Assembly: GCF_040958095.1 (NCBI RefSeq)
Contig: NC_091228.1
Location: 9,002,340-9,066,339, forward strand
DNA from: Procambarus clarkii
Taxonomy: Eukaryota > Arthropoda > Malacostraca > Decapoda > Cambaridae
Reading direction: 5' to 3'
DNA length: 64,000 nucleotides
The position numbers and the translations under genes are program-made. A model generated the notes under the pieces. The model did not search any database. It was given only the letters and a program-made list of their open reading frames with translations, and had not been told where the DNA came from. Positions 31,249-42,781 of this stretch are shown here, one piece after another (within the stretch, counting starts at the first letter, position 1; each line of letters starts with the position of its first letter).

Positions 31249-34200
31249 CCCTGGACGGTGTACCAGAGCCCCCAGGACAGTGCACCAGAGCACCTAGGAC
31301 GGTGCACCAGAGCCCCCAGGACGGTGTACCAGAGCCCCCAGGACGGTGTACCAGATCCCCCAGGACGGTGTACCAGAGCCCCCAGGGCGGTGTACCAGAG
31401 CCCCCAGGACGGTGTACCAGAGCCCCCTGGACGGTATACCAGAGCCCCCAGGACGGTGCACCAGAGCCCCTAGGACGGTGCACCAGAGCCCCCAGGACAG
31501 TGCACCAGAGCCCCCAGGACGGGGCAACAGAGCCCCCAGGACGGTGCACCAGAGCCCCCGGGACGGTGTACCAGAGCCCCCAGGACGGTGTACCAGAGCC
31601 CCCAGGACGGTATACCAGATCCCCCAGGACGGTGCACCAGAGCCCCCTGGACAGTGTACCAGAGCCCCCAGGACGGTGCACCAGAGCCCCCAGGACGGTG
31701 TACCAGAGCCCCCAGGACGGTGTACCAGAGCCCCCAGGACGGTGCACCAGAGCCCCCAGGACGGTGCACAAGAGCCCCCAGGGCGGTGTACCAGAGCCTC
31801 CAGGACGGTGTACCAGAGCCCCCAGGGCGGTGTACCAGAGCCCCCAGGGCGGTGTACCAGAGCCCCCAGGGCGGTGTACCAGAGCCCCCAGGACGGTGCA
31901 CCAGAGCCCCCAGGACGGTGCACCAGAGCCCCCAGGAAGGTGTACCAGAGCCCCCAGGACGGTGTACCAGAGCCCCCAGGACGGTGCACCAGAGCCCCCA
32001 GGACGGTGCACAAGAGCCCCCAGGGCGGTGTACCAGAGCCCCCAGGACGGTGTACCAGAGCCCCCAGGGCGGTGTACCAGAGCCCCCAGGACGGTGCAAC
32101 AGAGCCCCCAGGACGGTGCACCAGAGCCCCCAGGACGGTGTACCAGAGCCCCCAGGACGGTATACCAGATCCCCCAGGACGGTGCACCAGAGCCCCCTGG
32201 ACAGTGTACCAGAGCCCCCAGGACGGTGCACCAGAGCCCCCAGGACGGTGCACCAGAGCCCCTGGACGGTGTACCAGAGCCCCCAGGACGTTGCACCAGA
32301 GCCCCCTGGACAGTGTACCAGAGCCCCCAGGACGGTGCACCAGAGCCCCCAGGAAGGTGTACCAGAGCCCCCAGGACGGTGTACCAGAGCCCCCAGGACG
32401 GTGTACCAGAGCCCCCAGGACGGTGCACCAGAGCCCCCAGGACGGTGCACAAGAGCCCCCAGGGCGGTGTACCAGAGCCCCCAGGACGGTGTACCAGAGC
32501 CCCCAGGGCGGTGCACCAGAGCCCCCTGGACGATGTACCAGAGCCCCCAGGACGGTGCACAAGAGCCCCCAGGGCGGTGTACCAGAGCCCCCAGGACGGT
32601 GCACCAGAGCCCCTAGGACGGTGCACCAGAGCCCCCTGGACGATGTACCAGAGCCCCCAGGACGGTGCACCAGAGCCCCTTGGACGGTGTACCAGAGCCC
32701 CTAGGACGGTGCACCAGAGCCCCCAAGACCGTGCACCAGAGCCCCCAGGACAGTGTACCAGAGTCCCTCACCAGAGCCCCCAGGACGGTGCACCAGAGCC
32801 CCCTGGACGGTGTACCAGAGCCCCCAGGACGGTGCACCAGAGCCCCTAGGACGGTGCACCAGAGCCCCTAGGACGGTGCACCAGAGCCCCCTGGACGGTG
32901 TACCAGAGCCCCCAGGACGGTGCACCAGAGCCCCTAGGACGGTGCACCAGAGCCCCCAGGACGGTGCAACAGAGCCCCCAGGACGGTGCAACAGAGCCCC
33001 CAGGACGGTGCACCAGAGCCCCCAGGACGGTGTACCAGAGCCCCCAGGACGGTATACCAGATCCCCCAGGACTTTGCACCAGAGTCCCCAGGACGGTGCA
33101 CCAGAGCCCCCAGGACGGTGCGCCAGAGCCCCTCACCAGAGCCCCCTGGACGGTGTACCAGAGCCCCCAGGACGGTGCAGTAGAGCCCCTAGGACGGTGC
33201 ACCAGAGCCCCCAGGACGGTGCACCAGAGCCCCCAGGACGGTGCACCAGAGCCCCCAGGACGGTGCACCAGATCCCCCAGGACGGTGCACCAGAGCCTCC
33301 AGGACGGTGCACCAGAGCCCCCAGGACTGTGCACCAGAGCCCCCAGGACGGTGCACCAGAGCCTCCAGGACGGTGCACCAGAGCCCCCAAGATGGTGCGC
33401 CAGAGCCCCTCACCAGAGCCCCCAGGACGGTGCGCCAGAGCCCCTCACCAGAGCTCCCAAGACGGTGCACCAGAGCCCCCAGGACGGTGCACCAGAGCCC
33501 CCAGGACGGTGCACCAGAGCCTCTCAGCAGAGCCCCCAGGACGGTGCACCAGAGCCCCAGGACGGTGTACCAGAGCCCGCAGGACGGTGTACCAGAGCCC
33601 CCAGGACGGTGTACCAGAGCCCCCAGGACGGTGACCAGAGCCCCCTGGACGGTGCACCAGAGCCCCTCACCAAAGCCCCCAGGACGGTGTACCAGAGCCC
33701 CCAGGACGGTGCACCAGAGCCCCCAGGACGGTGTACCAGAGCCCCCAGGACGGTGCACCAGAGCCCCCAGGACGGTGTACCAGAGCCCCCAGGACGGTGT
33801 ACCAGAGCCCCCAGGATGGTGTCCCAGAGCCCCCAGGACGGTGTACCAGAGCCCCCAGGACGGTGAACCAGAGCCCCCAGGACGGTGTACCAGCGCCCCC
33901 AGGACGGTGTACCAGAGCCCCCAGGACAGTGTACCAGAGCCCCCAGGACGGTGTACCAGAGCCCCCCAGGACAGTGTACCAAAGCCCCCAGGATGGTGCA
34001 CCAGAGCCCCCAGGACAGTGTACCAGAGGCCCCAGGACTGTGCACCAGAGCCCCCAGGACAGTGTACCAGAGCCCTCAGGACGGTGCACCAGAGCCCCCA
34101 GGACGGTGCACCAGAGCCCCCAGGACTGTGCACCAGAGCCCCCAGGACGGTGCACCAGAGCCCCCAGGACTGTGCACCAGAGGCCCCAGGACTGTGCACC

Positions 34201-34612
34201 AGAGCCCCCAGGACTGTGCACCAGAGCCCCCAGGACTGTGCACCAGAGCCCCCAGGACTGTGCACCAGAGGCCCCAGGACTGTGCACCAGAGCCCCCAGG
34301 ACTGTGCACCAGAGCCCCCAGGACTGTGCACCAGAGCCCCCAGGACTGTGCACCAGAGCCCCCAGGACTGTGCACCAGAGCCCCCAGGACTGTGCACCAG
34401 AGCCCCCAGGATTGTGCACCAGAGCCCCCAGGATTGTGCACCAGAGCCCCCAGGACTGTGCACCAGAGCCCCCAGGACGGTGCACCAGAGCCCCCAGGAC
34501 GGTGCACCAGAGCCCCCAGGACTGTGCACCAGAGCCCCCAGGACTGTGCACCAGAGCCCCCAGGACAGTGCACCAGAGCCCCCAGGACTGTGCACCAGAG
34601 CCCCTCACCACG
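31249..34612. repeat. 22-bp minisatellite, right part, about 150 copies
   Basis: Continuation of the array at 28957-29648. Unit types are clustered: GGTGTACCAG dominates on the left and GACTGTGCACCAG after about 34.1 kb, with scattered deletion units ending CCCCTCACCAG at 32.75-33.7 kb. It ends about 190 bp from the A2M donor at 34801. Confidence 0.96.
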
Positions 34613-34800
34613 TCAATTGAGCACCAATGAGCCCAGTCCTACTTAACCAGACCACAATAACTTTCCACTGTGAGAAGCGAGGTTTATTACAATAATATTT
34701 TTCTCATTTTGTAAACATACTCACCAAAACTATATTACTTCATTGTGTGTTGTATTTTCGTCTCGTGTTCCTATCGTCTATTACCACAAGTGTGTCTCAC

Positions 34801-34917
34801 CTTCTCGGGCTCGTCAGCGAGGTCGAAGTCGAGGTGGACGAGGCCGGCGGTGTTGTCGACGTTCTTCCACTGGGCGACGCGGGTGCCGGCCGGCGTCTGC
34901 ACCCAGACCTTCGGGTA
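34801..34917 (-). CDS. A2M: Alpha-2-macroglobulin exon (MG2)
   Basis: Acceptor CCGGCAG|TACCCG, donor GAGAAG|GTGAGA; 117 bp, 39 codons, phase 0 both sides. It encodes YPKVWVQTPAGTRVAQW, then KNVDNTAGLVHLDFDLADEP. A2M family members have the same succession (V-x-x-P-x-G-x-R-(V/I)-A-Q-W, then a G-L strand and S-x-E-P). Strongly GC-rich. It joins in frame both to the exon ending ...STDP and to GLYTLFVK. Confidence 0.96.
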
Positions 34918-35028
34918 CTGCCGGGGACACCAACACATTACTTGTCAGACCTCATGCAGTGGTCAAACATTTACCCCTTCACTCACTACTTAATAAAATT
35001 ATGAGAGATACTGGTTAAAATGGATTGA

Positions 35029-35142
<114 letters not shown>

Positions 35143-35150
35143 GACCACGG

Positions 35151-36806
35151 AAGAAGAATTGAAACAGGAATTTCCTTAAGTATTTTCGTATTAATACATC
35201 TTCAGAAGGAGTGATTTACAGGTCAAGAATTTTACATATATAGGCAGGAGAGAGTGGTGGAGTGAGGTGAGGTACAATGACAAATGAATGGGAATTAGGT
35301 GGACACAAATATGAGCCGCATGAGAACTGCAGAAGGCCTATTGGCCAATACGAGGCATCTCCTATTCATACCCACCAATGGACCCACACATGGATAATAA
35401 TAGCATAAGATAGTAAATATTTACAATGAATTAGTGAGACAAATGTGTATCAATGATCCTACTCAAATCGCCCTCTAATTGATCTATCGAAAATGGATCC
35501 AAGTTATATAAACCACTGCTAACGTTCAAATTACTTTCTTTTGTAATCTGTGGCAAAGCAGATTCAATTATGTTATTGTTATAAGTGCTTTTACAATTCA
35601 TTATTGAAGAAGCCATCTCCCAATCAATTTGGTGAGCATCTGCTGACAGATGAACAAACAAAGCATTAGACAATTGGCCGTGTCTTACAGAGTATTTATA
35701 TTGCGAAATTCTACATTTCAAATTTTTAGATGTTTGCCCAACATAGAATTTATTACAGTCTTTACAATGTATTTTATATATGACACAATTATCACTACGA
35801 GGACTGTTTCTAACTAATAGCTTACCAACAGTATTTTCGTAGCTAAACAATACATGTATATCAAAACGTTTCAAGGCCTTGACAATATTCTCAAACACAG
35901 AGAAATATGGTAAACATAACACATTCTTTGGGCGAATATTTTTTCTGCATATATTATTATAATATGTACGACGTGCTTTGCTACGGCAAACTTCCAAAAA
36001 ACTCAGTTGGTAACAAAGCTTGAGACCAATCGAATCAATATTCTTAAACTCTTCATCTAAGAATTCTGGACTCACAACTCGAAGAGCTCTTAGATACATT
36101 GAAGAAAAAATAGAGTTTTTTCACATTGTATCTATGCCTTGAAAAATAATGAACATAAGATAAATTATTCGTAGGTTTTCTGTAGATACTAAACTTTAGT
36201 GAAAAATTTTCCCTGTGAATAAGTACATCTAGGAATGGCAAACATTTATCAATTTCAGTCTCCACAGTAAATTTTATAGCGGTGACTTGATCATTAAAGT
36301 TTGGCTACAAATTCGTCAGTGTTTACATCTGTAGGCCATATACACAAAATATCAACAACATATCTAAACCATGGAATGATTCCAGGGGTAATTTTTGAGA
36401 CAAATTTCTTTTCGAAGAACTCCATGTACAAGTTTGAAAGCAATGGCGATAAAGGATTCCCCATTGCCATTCCAAAAGTCTGTAAATAATTCTCATTATT
36501 AAAGGTAAATGTACATTCTTTAATGCACAACTTAACAAGATTGACAATAATATCAGCAGAAAGAGGTAAAATATGATTCATTAGTTCACGAGCAAGATAA
36601 TCAAGAATATCATCAACCGGTACCTTTGTAAACAAAGAACAAACGTCAAAATTGATTAACTTTATATCAGGAGTAACAGGAATACTATTAAATTTGTTAA
36701 CTAATTCAAGAGAATTAGTCAAATGAGAAGAGGAAATAGTTCCTAACAATGGGGACAAGATTTTGGTGAGCCATATAGAAAGCTTGTAAGAAATGGATCC
36801 CACGGA
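35151..36806 (-). mobile_element. Third PLE family: 5'-truncated RT + GIY-YIG
   Basis: Three consecutive minus frames (36803-36294, 36265-36053, 36099-35431), displaced by two frameshifts, give one polymerase: LINFDVCSLFTKVP, FGMAMGNPLSPLLSNLYM, then RYVVD where YVDD is expected (first catalytic Asp lost to Val), LPFLDVLIH, FSIYRKPTN, and a GIY-YIG part CVIYKIHCKDCNKFYVGQTS. It begins in the segment just after the RPIIS motif and is inserted at the left edge of the 30-bp array in the A2M intron. Frameshifts plus the catalytic change mark it as dead. Confidence 0.88.
35173..35210 (-). ncRNA. Minimal hammerhead-like motif of the third PLE
   Basis: Minus strand: stem I TCCTT/AAGGA, core CTGAAGA (fits CUGANGA), a short stem II GTA/TAC with loop TTAA, then GAAA and, after a very short link, TT before stem I returns. 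Stem III is almost absent, as in the most reduced hammerheads. It lies in the 3' untranslated end of the element, where PLE hammerheads are expected. Confidence 0.45.
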
Positions 36807-37858
36807 ACTGGTCAGTAGAGACGTTGAGGTAACTCACCGGGTCAGTATAGAGATTGAGGTAACTCACTGGGTCAGTAGAGACGTAGTGGTAACTCACCGG
36901 GTCAGTAGAGACGTTGAGGTAACTCCCCCTGGTCAGTAGAGAGGTTGAGGTAACTCACCGGGTCAGTAGAGACGCTGAGGTAACTCACCGGGTTAGTAGA
37001 GACGCTGAGGTAACTCACCGGGTTAGTACAGACGCTGAGGTAACTCACCGGGTTAGTAGAGACGCTGAGGTAACTCACCGGGTCAGTAGAGACGCTGAGG
37101 TAACTCAACGGGTCAGTATAGAGATTGAGGTAACTCACCGGGTCAGCAGAGACGCTGAGGTAACTCACCGGGTCAGCAGAGATGCTGAGGTAACTCACCG
37201 GGTTAGTAGAGACGCTGAGGTAATTCACCGGGTCAGTAGAGACGCTGAGGTAACTCACTGGGTCAGCAGAGACGCTGAGGTAACTCACCGGGTCAGTAGA
37301 GACGCTGAGGTAACTCACCGGGTCCGTAGAGACGCTGAGGTAACTCACCGGGTCAGTAGAGATGCTGAGGTAACTCAACGGGTCAGTATTGAGATTGAGG
37401 TAACTCACCGGGTCAGCAGAGATGCTGAGGTAACTCACCGGGTTAGTAGAGACGCTGAGGTAACTCACCGGGTCAGTAGAGACGCTGAGGTAACTCACCG
37501 GGTCAGCAGAGACGCTGAGGTAACTCACCGGGTCAGTAGAGACGCTGAGATAACTCACCGGGTCAGTAGAGACGCTGAGGTAACTCACCGGGTCAGCAGA
37601 GACGCTGAGGTAACTCACCGGGTCAGTAGAGACGCTGAGGTAACTCACCGGGTCAGTAGAGACGTTGAGGTAACTCTCCGGGTCAGTAGAGACGCTGAGG
37701 TCACTCACCGGGTCAGTAGAGACGCTGAGGTAACTCACCGGGTCAGTAGAGACGCTGAGGTAACTCACCGGGTCAGCAGAGACGCTGAGGTAACTCACCG
37801 GGTCAGTAGAGACGCTGAGGTAACTCACCGGGTCAGTAGAGACGCTGAGGTAACTCAC
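36807..37858. repeat. 30-bp splice-donor minisatellite, about 35 copies
   Basis: Each unit, on the minus strand, is the last 24 nt of the MG1/MG2 exon (encoding YLSVSTDP) plus GTGAGT, the first 6 nt of the intron. The period is exactly 30 bp, so frame is kept and the minus strand is open from the exon through the array for over 390 codons. Use of any later donor would add multiples of ten residues (VSYLSVSTDP-like). Confidence 0.95.
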
Positions 37859-38097
37859 CGGGTCAGTAGAGACGCTGAGGTAAGGTCCGGTGAGAGTGAG
37901 GATCCTGAACTTGACATTCTGGCTGGGCTCGTACAGGTACTTGTCCGTCTGGACGAAGGTGATGTCGCTGGTGCTCTTGAGGGTGAGAGAAACGGTGCGG
38001 GTGAGCTTGGCGCCGCCCACCACGCCCGCCACGTGTAGTGAGTGGGTGTACACCGAGGAACTCGGCACCGACACGTCGTAGCACGAACCTGTCCTTC
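37859..38097 (-). CDS. A2M: Alpha-2-macroglobulin exon (MG1-MG2)
   Basis: Acceptor GTTCCAG|GAAGGA; two bases complete the codon left by the previous exon. It encodes RTGSCYDVSVPSSSV, LTRTVSLTLKSTSDITFV and QTDKYLYEPSQNVKFRIL, then LTGPYLSVSTDP. F-V-Q-T-D-K-x-x-Y-x-P-x-Q-x-V-x-F-R is the defining MG2 opening of A2M proteins. The first of many identical donors, GACCCG|GTGAGT, gives 239 bp ending in phase 0 and joins YPKVWV as expected; which donor is used in vivo is unknown. Confidence 0.95.
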
Positions 38098-38321
38098 CTG
38101 GAACACTGAACAGTAACTCTAGTTGTTATATATATATTTATTATGTGTTTAAACTTTGTATTCTTGATATGGAAATAATGCGTATATAACATTTAATCAA
38201 CAACAGGGTGTCGATTTGTGGAACCAAGAGTGGCCACTAGACGCCCCGTCACGAGGACATGTTTGTCAACTTAAAAATGTGACTTTGGTGATTGTTTCCA
38301 CTTTCCTCGTGGTGTACTAAC

Positions 38322-38509
38322 CTGCTGGAATGTATAGAGTGGTCTGGGGAATGATGGTAATGTTCCGCTCCTCAGGCAGCTGCTGGTAGTCGTAGGCAGT
38401 GACTGCTACCGTCAGTTTCCCAGCTGGAGCTGACGGGTCGTCCACGACCACACACAGCTGGGCGGTTGTTCCTGCCTCCCACTGCTTGGGCGTGGTGACC
38501 ACGTAGCCT
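38322..38509 (-). CDS. A2M: Alpha-2-macroglobulin exon (MG1)
   Basis: Acceptor CCCACAG|AGGCTAC, donor CCAGCAG|GTTAGT; 188 bp, phase 2 in and 1 out, with a 224-bp intron to the next exon. It encodes GYVVTTPKQWEAGTTAQL, CVVVDDPSAPAGKLTV and RNITIIPQTTLYIPA. MG1 of A2Ms starts Y-x-V-x-x-P and contains G-x-x-x-x-x-C. The family's signal peptide should be encoded just upstream but no such exon was found in the window. Confidence 0.93.
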
Positions 38510-38804
38510 CTGTGGGGGGCACGGCGAGCTGTTAGTTCTTGCCTATCTCCACCATAATGAACACCAACTCAAACGGAAGCAAATTTGTGTAGGTTGTGTA
38601 TCAATACATATAAATTAATACAAGCATGCCTAATGCCAGGCAATAATTATTTATTGGCATTAATTAATGCCAATCATTAATTATCATATATAAAAAATAA
38701 TTCTAGCCAGATGTAGAGACAAGTGTAATCTTGGTACTAGGAAAGGGACTCCAGTATTGACTTATAAACCGGGAAAATATCTGTGAAGAATAAAAATGGT
38801 CGAA
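38510..38804. other. No gene recognised
   Basis: AT-rich sequence to the right of the MG1 exon; no signal-peptide exon seen. Confidence 0.4.
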
Positions 38805-39042
38805 TAACAGGAGTCGGTCGGCCGAGCGGACAGCACGCGGGACTTGTGATCCTGGGTTCGATCCCAGGCGCCGGCGAGAAACAATGGGCAGAGTTTCTTT
38901 CACCCTATGCCCCTGTTACCTAGCAGTAAAATAGGTACCTGGGTGTTAGTCAGCTGTCACGGGCTGCTTCCTGGGGGTGGAGGCCTGGTCGAGGACCGGG
39001 CCGCGGGGACACTAAAAAGCCCCGAAATCATCTCAAGATGGT
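38805..39042 (+). mobile_element. tRNA-derived SINE
   Basis: A tRNA-like head has an A box (CGGTCGGCCGAGCGGAC) and a strong B box in GGGTTCGATCCCAGG, followed by a conserved body with ACCTAGCAGTAAAATAGGTA and a GC-rich tail GGGCCGCGGGGACACTAA. The tail domain is shared with the insert at 14487-14757. About 240 bp and well preserved. Confidence 0.85.
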
Positions 39043-39837
39043 TACTTTTCCATATCCTGCCAATTTAAACTAAACTGTGTTCGCCCTTTAGTTTACTCTC
39101 AACCTCCGTCGTTCACACCAACTACTAAACATCTGCCACAACGGTCAGTGTGTCCTCATGACGCACATATTGTCTCATCAACACCTGTTTAATCCCACCT
39201 TTCTCAAAATAATATTGAAAACTATAAATATTTGAAGTTAATTTAAAACTCTCTTTAATCAACCAACATTATACAGGACTCTTGACCTGTCGTTATGTGG
39301 TATTTATGTTCTTTTATTCTCCCATGGTGATGTTTGTCAGTTTGTCCCACAAATAATTTATTGCAAGTTTTATAAAGGATTTTCTTAGCATCAATTATAC
39401 GTATTAAGTGTTTTATTTATGAAATTAAATTTCCTAAATGCTATATTCATAAACATTTATTTAGACATTTCATTAACATTTTCATGAAATGCTAGAATTA
39501 ATATTTATTACTTTGTAATCTCTATCAAACTTAAGGCATTTTCTGAAACTTTTCAATTTTTACTATTTAATAAAATACTTTACTATTTAAATAAAATATT
39601 TAGAGTATTTTAAGGTGAATTCGTTTGTGAGAAGATGTAATTGGTTGTCCAATATTACGCTGATGGGATTGGTTCAGACATGACTCATATATTCTCAGGA
39701 GAGAAAAATCTTAGACAGTAATAATCTTGTGTTGATATAAGTTCGGACTGGACTTAGACAAAACAATCTTGTATCATTGCTGGTGACAACAACAATGTGA
39801 TTACTGAAATTCAGTCAAGTTCCCTTGTCCCTGATGT
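39043..39837. other. No gene recognised
   Basis: AT-rich, non-repetitive. No exon with family features found on either strand. Confidence 0.4.
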
Positions 39838-40084
39838 CCCCTGCATACAGCTATGGTACCTGCAGTACTGCTTAACACCTTGTCGTCCCCTGCATACAGC
39901 TATGGTACCTGCAGTACTGCTTGACACCTTGTCGTCCCCTGCATACTGCTATGGTACCTGCAGTACTGCTTGACACCTTGTCGTCCCCTGCATACTGCTA
40001 TGGTACCTGCAGTACTGCTTGACACCTTGTCGTCCCCTGCATACAGCTATGGTACCTGCAGTACTGCTTGACCTTGTCCCTGGT
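39838..40084. repeat. 49-bp minisatellite, about 5 copies
   Basis: Units include CCCCTGCATACAGCTATGG and TACCTGCAGTACTGCTTGAC, with near-identical copies. Confidence 0.92.
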
Positions 40085-40812
40085 ACCATGGCAGGTACTA
40101 CTATGGTAACTGCTGTCCTCCATAGCACCGCTACCTTTCTGAGAATCTTGTCTGCTCTTTACTAATATGTAGGATTGCCAGAGAGACAACGTTTAAATTC
40201 TTCTGTATAAATTTAAGTAGAGATTCTTTAATCTTATAGTTTTTGATATCTCTGAGATGTTCCGATAGATATGATAGCGCTTGGCACAGCCATCATGTCA
40301 GGGGGAAGTCATGATACATTCGAAACACGTAACTAAGAGGACCAATGGAAGGAGACCAGGAACGTGCCGGGTCACCTAGTCTGCTTCCTGATTGGTCAAC
40401 ACTCAGGACTCACTGCTCAGACAGTTACAGTCTTTGAGCGAACTGAGGTCCGTGAGATGACTCAAATCTGAGGGTTAGAGTAGCGGCAGTCTTCGCGAGA
40501 GAGGAGTACCCGACAACCCTGAAGCACAGGTCTGGCTCACACCTACAGCCATTCTGTGTCCACACAGGTAGTCAAGGTCAGCTGACTCTTGACGGGTGAA
40601 TGGTGACCGCTGACTGCAAAAATAGTGCCCAAACTGGTAGTCAAATACAGCTGAATGATATTCATTTCACTCATTCTACTCGGATTTTCAAACCGAGTAA
40701 AGCTTGACTTACTTCAAATATACTCGGTCAGCCAATAACTACCAGCGAACACAGTAACTATTCTACCATCGTCGAGACCAAGACAACATCCGGCATACTG
40801 ACCCGAAACGAA
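40085..40812. other. No gene recognised
   Basis: Mixed-composition sequence between a minisatellite and the duplicated block. A promoter or first exon of A2M could lie here but none can be pointed out. Confidence 0.35.
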
Positions 40813-42198
40813 CCGTGTGTTGGGGGGGGGGGAGGGAGAGAGGAACGGTGTGTGGGGGAGACAGGAACGGTGTGTGGGAGGAGACAGGAACGGTGTGTGG
40901 AGGGAGACAGGAACGGTGTGTGTTGGGGGGAGACAGGAACGGTGTGTGGGGGGAGACAGGAACGGTGTGGGGGGAGACAGAAACGGTGTGTGGGGGAAAA
41001 GACAGGAACGGTGTGTGTGAGGGAGACAGGAACGGTGTGTGGAGAGACAGGAACGGTGTGTGGGGAGAGACAGGAAGGGTGTGTGGAGGGAGACAGGAAC
41101 GGTGTGTGTGGGGGAGAGAGAGGAACGGTGTGTGGGGAGAGACAGGAACGGTGTGTGTGGAGAGACAGGAACGGTGGGTGTGGGGGAGAGTCAGGAACGG
41201 TGTGTTGAGGGAGAGACAGGAACGGTGTGTGGAGAGGAGACAGGAACGGTGTGTGGGGGAGACAGGAATGGTGTGTGGGGGGAGAGACAGGAACGGTGTG
41301 TAGGGGAGACAAAAACGGTGTGTGGGGGGACACGAACGGTGTGTGGGGGAGAGACAGGAAAGGTGTGTGGTGGGGGAAGATAGGAACGGTGTGGTGGGGG
41401 GAGACAGGAACGGTGTGTGGGGGAGACAGAAAGGGTGTGTGTGTGGGGGGGGGGAGACAGGAACGGTGTGTGGGGGAGACAAGAACGGTGTGTGGGGAGA
41501 CAGGAACGGTGTGGGGTGGGGAAAGACAGGAACAGTGTGTGTGAGAGAGACAGGAACGGTGTATGTGGGAGACAGGAACGGTGTATGTGGGGGAGACAGG
41601 AACCGTGTGTGGAGGAGACAGGAACGGTGTGTGGGGGAGACAGGAACGGTGTGTGGGGGGAAGAGACAGGAACGGTGTGTGGGGGAGAGAGGAACAGTGT
41701 GGGTGGAAGAGACAGGAACGGTGTGTGGTGGGGAAAGACAGGAACGGTGTGTGTGGGAGAGACAGGAACGGTGTGTGGGGAGGGAGACAGGAACGGTGTA
41801 TGTGGGGGAGACAGGAACTGTGTGGGTGGGAGAGACAGGAACGGTGTGTGGTGGGGAACGACAGGAACGGTGTGTGTGTGGGAGACAGGAACGGTGTGTG
41901 GTGGGGAAAGACAGGAACGGTGTATGTGGGAGAGACAGGAACGGTGTGTGGGGGAGACAGGAACGGTGTATGTGGGGGAGACAAAAACGGTGTTGGGGGA
42001 GACAGGAACGGTGTGTAGGGGAGACAGGAACGGTGTGATGGGGAAGAGACAGGAACGGTGTATGGGCGGAGAAAAGAACGGTGTCTGGGGGAGACAGGAA
42101 CGGTGTGTGGGGGAGACAGAAATGGTGTGTGGGAGAGACAGGAACGGTGTGTGGGGGAGTCAGGAACGGTGTCTGGGTGAGACAGGAACGGTGTGTGG
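40813..42198. repeat. G-rich 21-bp minisatellite, first array
   Basis: Units of 19-25 bp with GACAGGAACGGTGTGTGGGG and a variable G-run, so length shifts by single G bases. The same motif forms arrays at 44.2, 44.9 (inverted), 45.8-46.4 (inverted), 47.1-49.1, 49.7-50.6 and 51.6-52.9 kb. All frames are open and none is a gene. Confidence 0.95.
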
Positions 42199-42781
42199 GT
42201 GTAAGAGTGCAAGTATTTTGCACTCTTTCATGTATAATTGTGAATTGTAATTGTGGGTGGGTGTGTGTATGTATGCGTATGTGCATGTTGGGGTTGTGCG
42301 AGATGGTATGAGGTGAGCTGTTGACTAGCTTCTATCCGCTGACATGGCATTACTTATCAAAGAGCCGGTTGTAGTGGCTTAGGAGAGTACGCACTCCTGG
42401 CTTGGCCAGCGAGGTGTGTTGAGCAGTGAGAGTGGAACCTTTGTAAGGGAGAGTACATCCAACCAGCTCCTCCATCCGGGTGGGAGATTAGCCATCATCC
42501 ATCCCTGGGTGACCTTGTTAGTGAGGTAAGAGTGTCAGTAATGCATTGTTTTAATTGAGTGTAGTAGTGTTGACGAGCTGGTGGAGTCTGAACCATTTAG
42601 CCATGTATGGTGTGGGCGTGTATGGAGAGGGTGATCCCCCCCACCTTTTAATTTGGTTAATATTGTATTAAATAATAGAATGTCAAAGTGTTAAATATCA
42701 ATTGATGGAAATTGAAAAAAATTGTTAATAAATTTCTATGTGTAGAAGAACAAGCTTGGCTTTTGTTTAGTCCTCTTTTTG
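42199..42781. repeat. Duplicated block B, copy 1
   Basis: About 580 bp beginning with a small hairpin (GTGCAA/TTGCAC) and ending after an AATAAA-type signal. A direct, closer-to-intact copy is at 49091-49675 and an inverted copy at 45205-45790. The ends resemble a TG-starting LTR, but this is not certain. Confidence 0.8.

Noticed and set aside
28902-34646. ORFs up to 515 codons on both strands (PGRCTRAP / GGSGTPSWG repeats), collagen- or mucin-like at first sight
   Set aside because: 22-bp minisatellite open in several frames on both strands; no start context, splice signals or non-repeat domain.
34743-35018. Plus-strand ORFs of 82-91 codons opposite the MG2 exon
   Set aside because: Antisense shadows of the GC-rich A2M exon at 34801-34917.
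36902-37858. The 390-codon minus ORF taken as one A2M exon
   Set aside because: Beyond the first donor it is a 30-bp repeat, and the peptide joins correctly to the next exon without it. Partial use is kept as a hypothesis in the findings.
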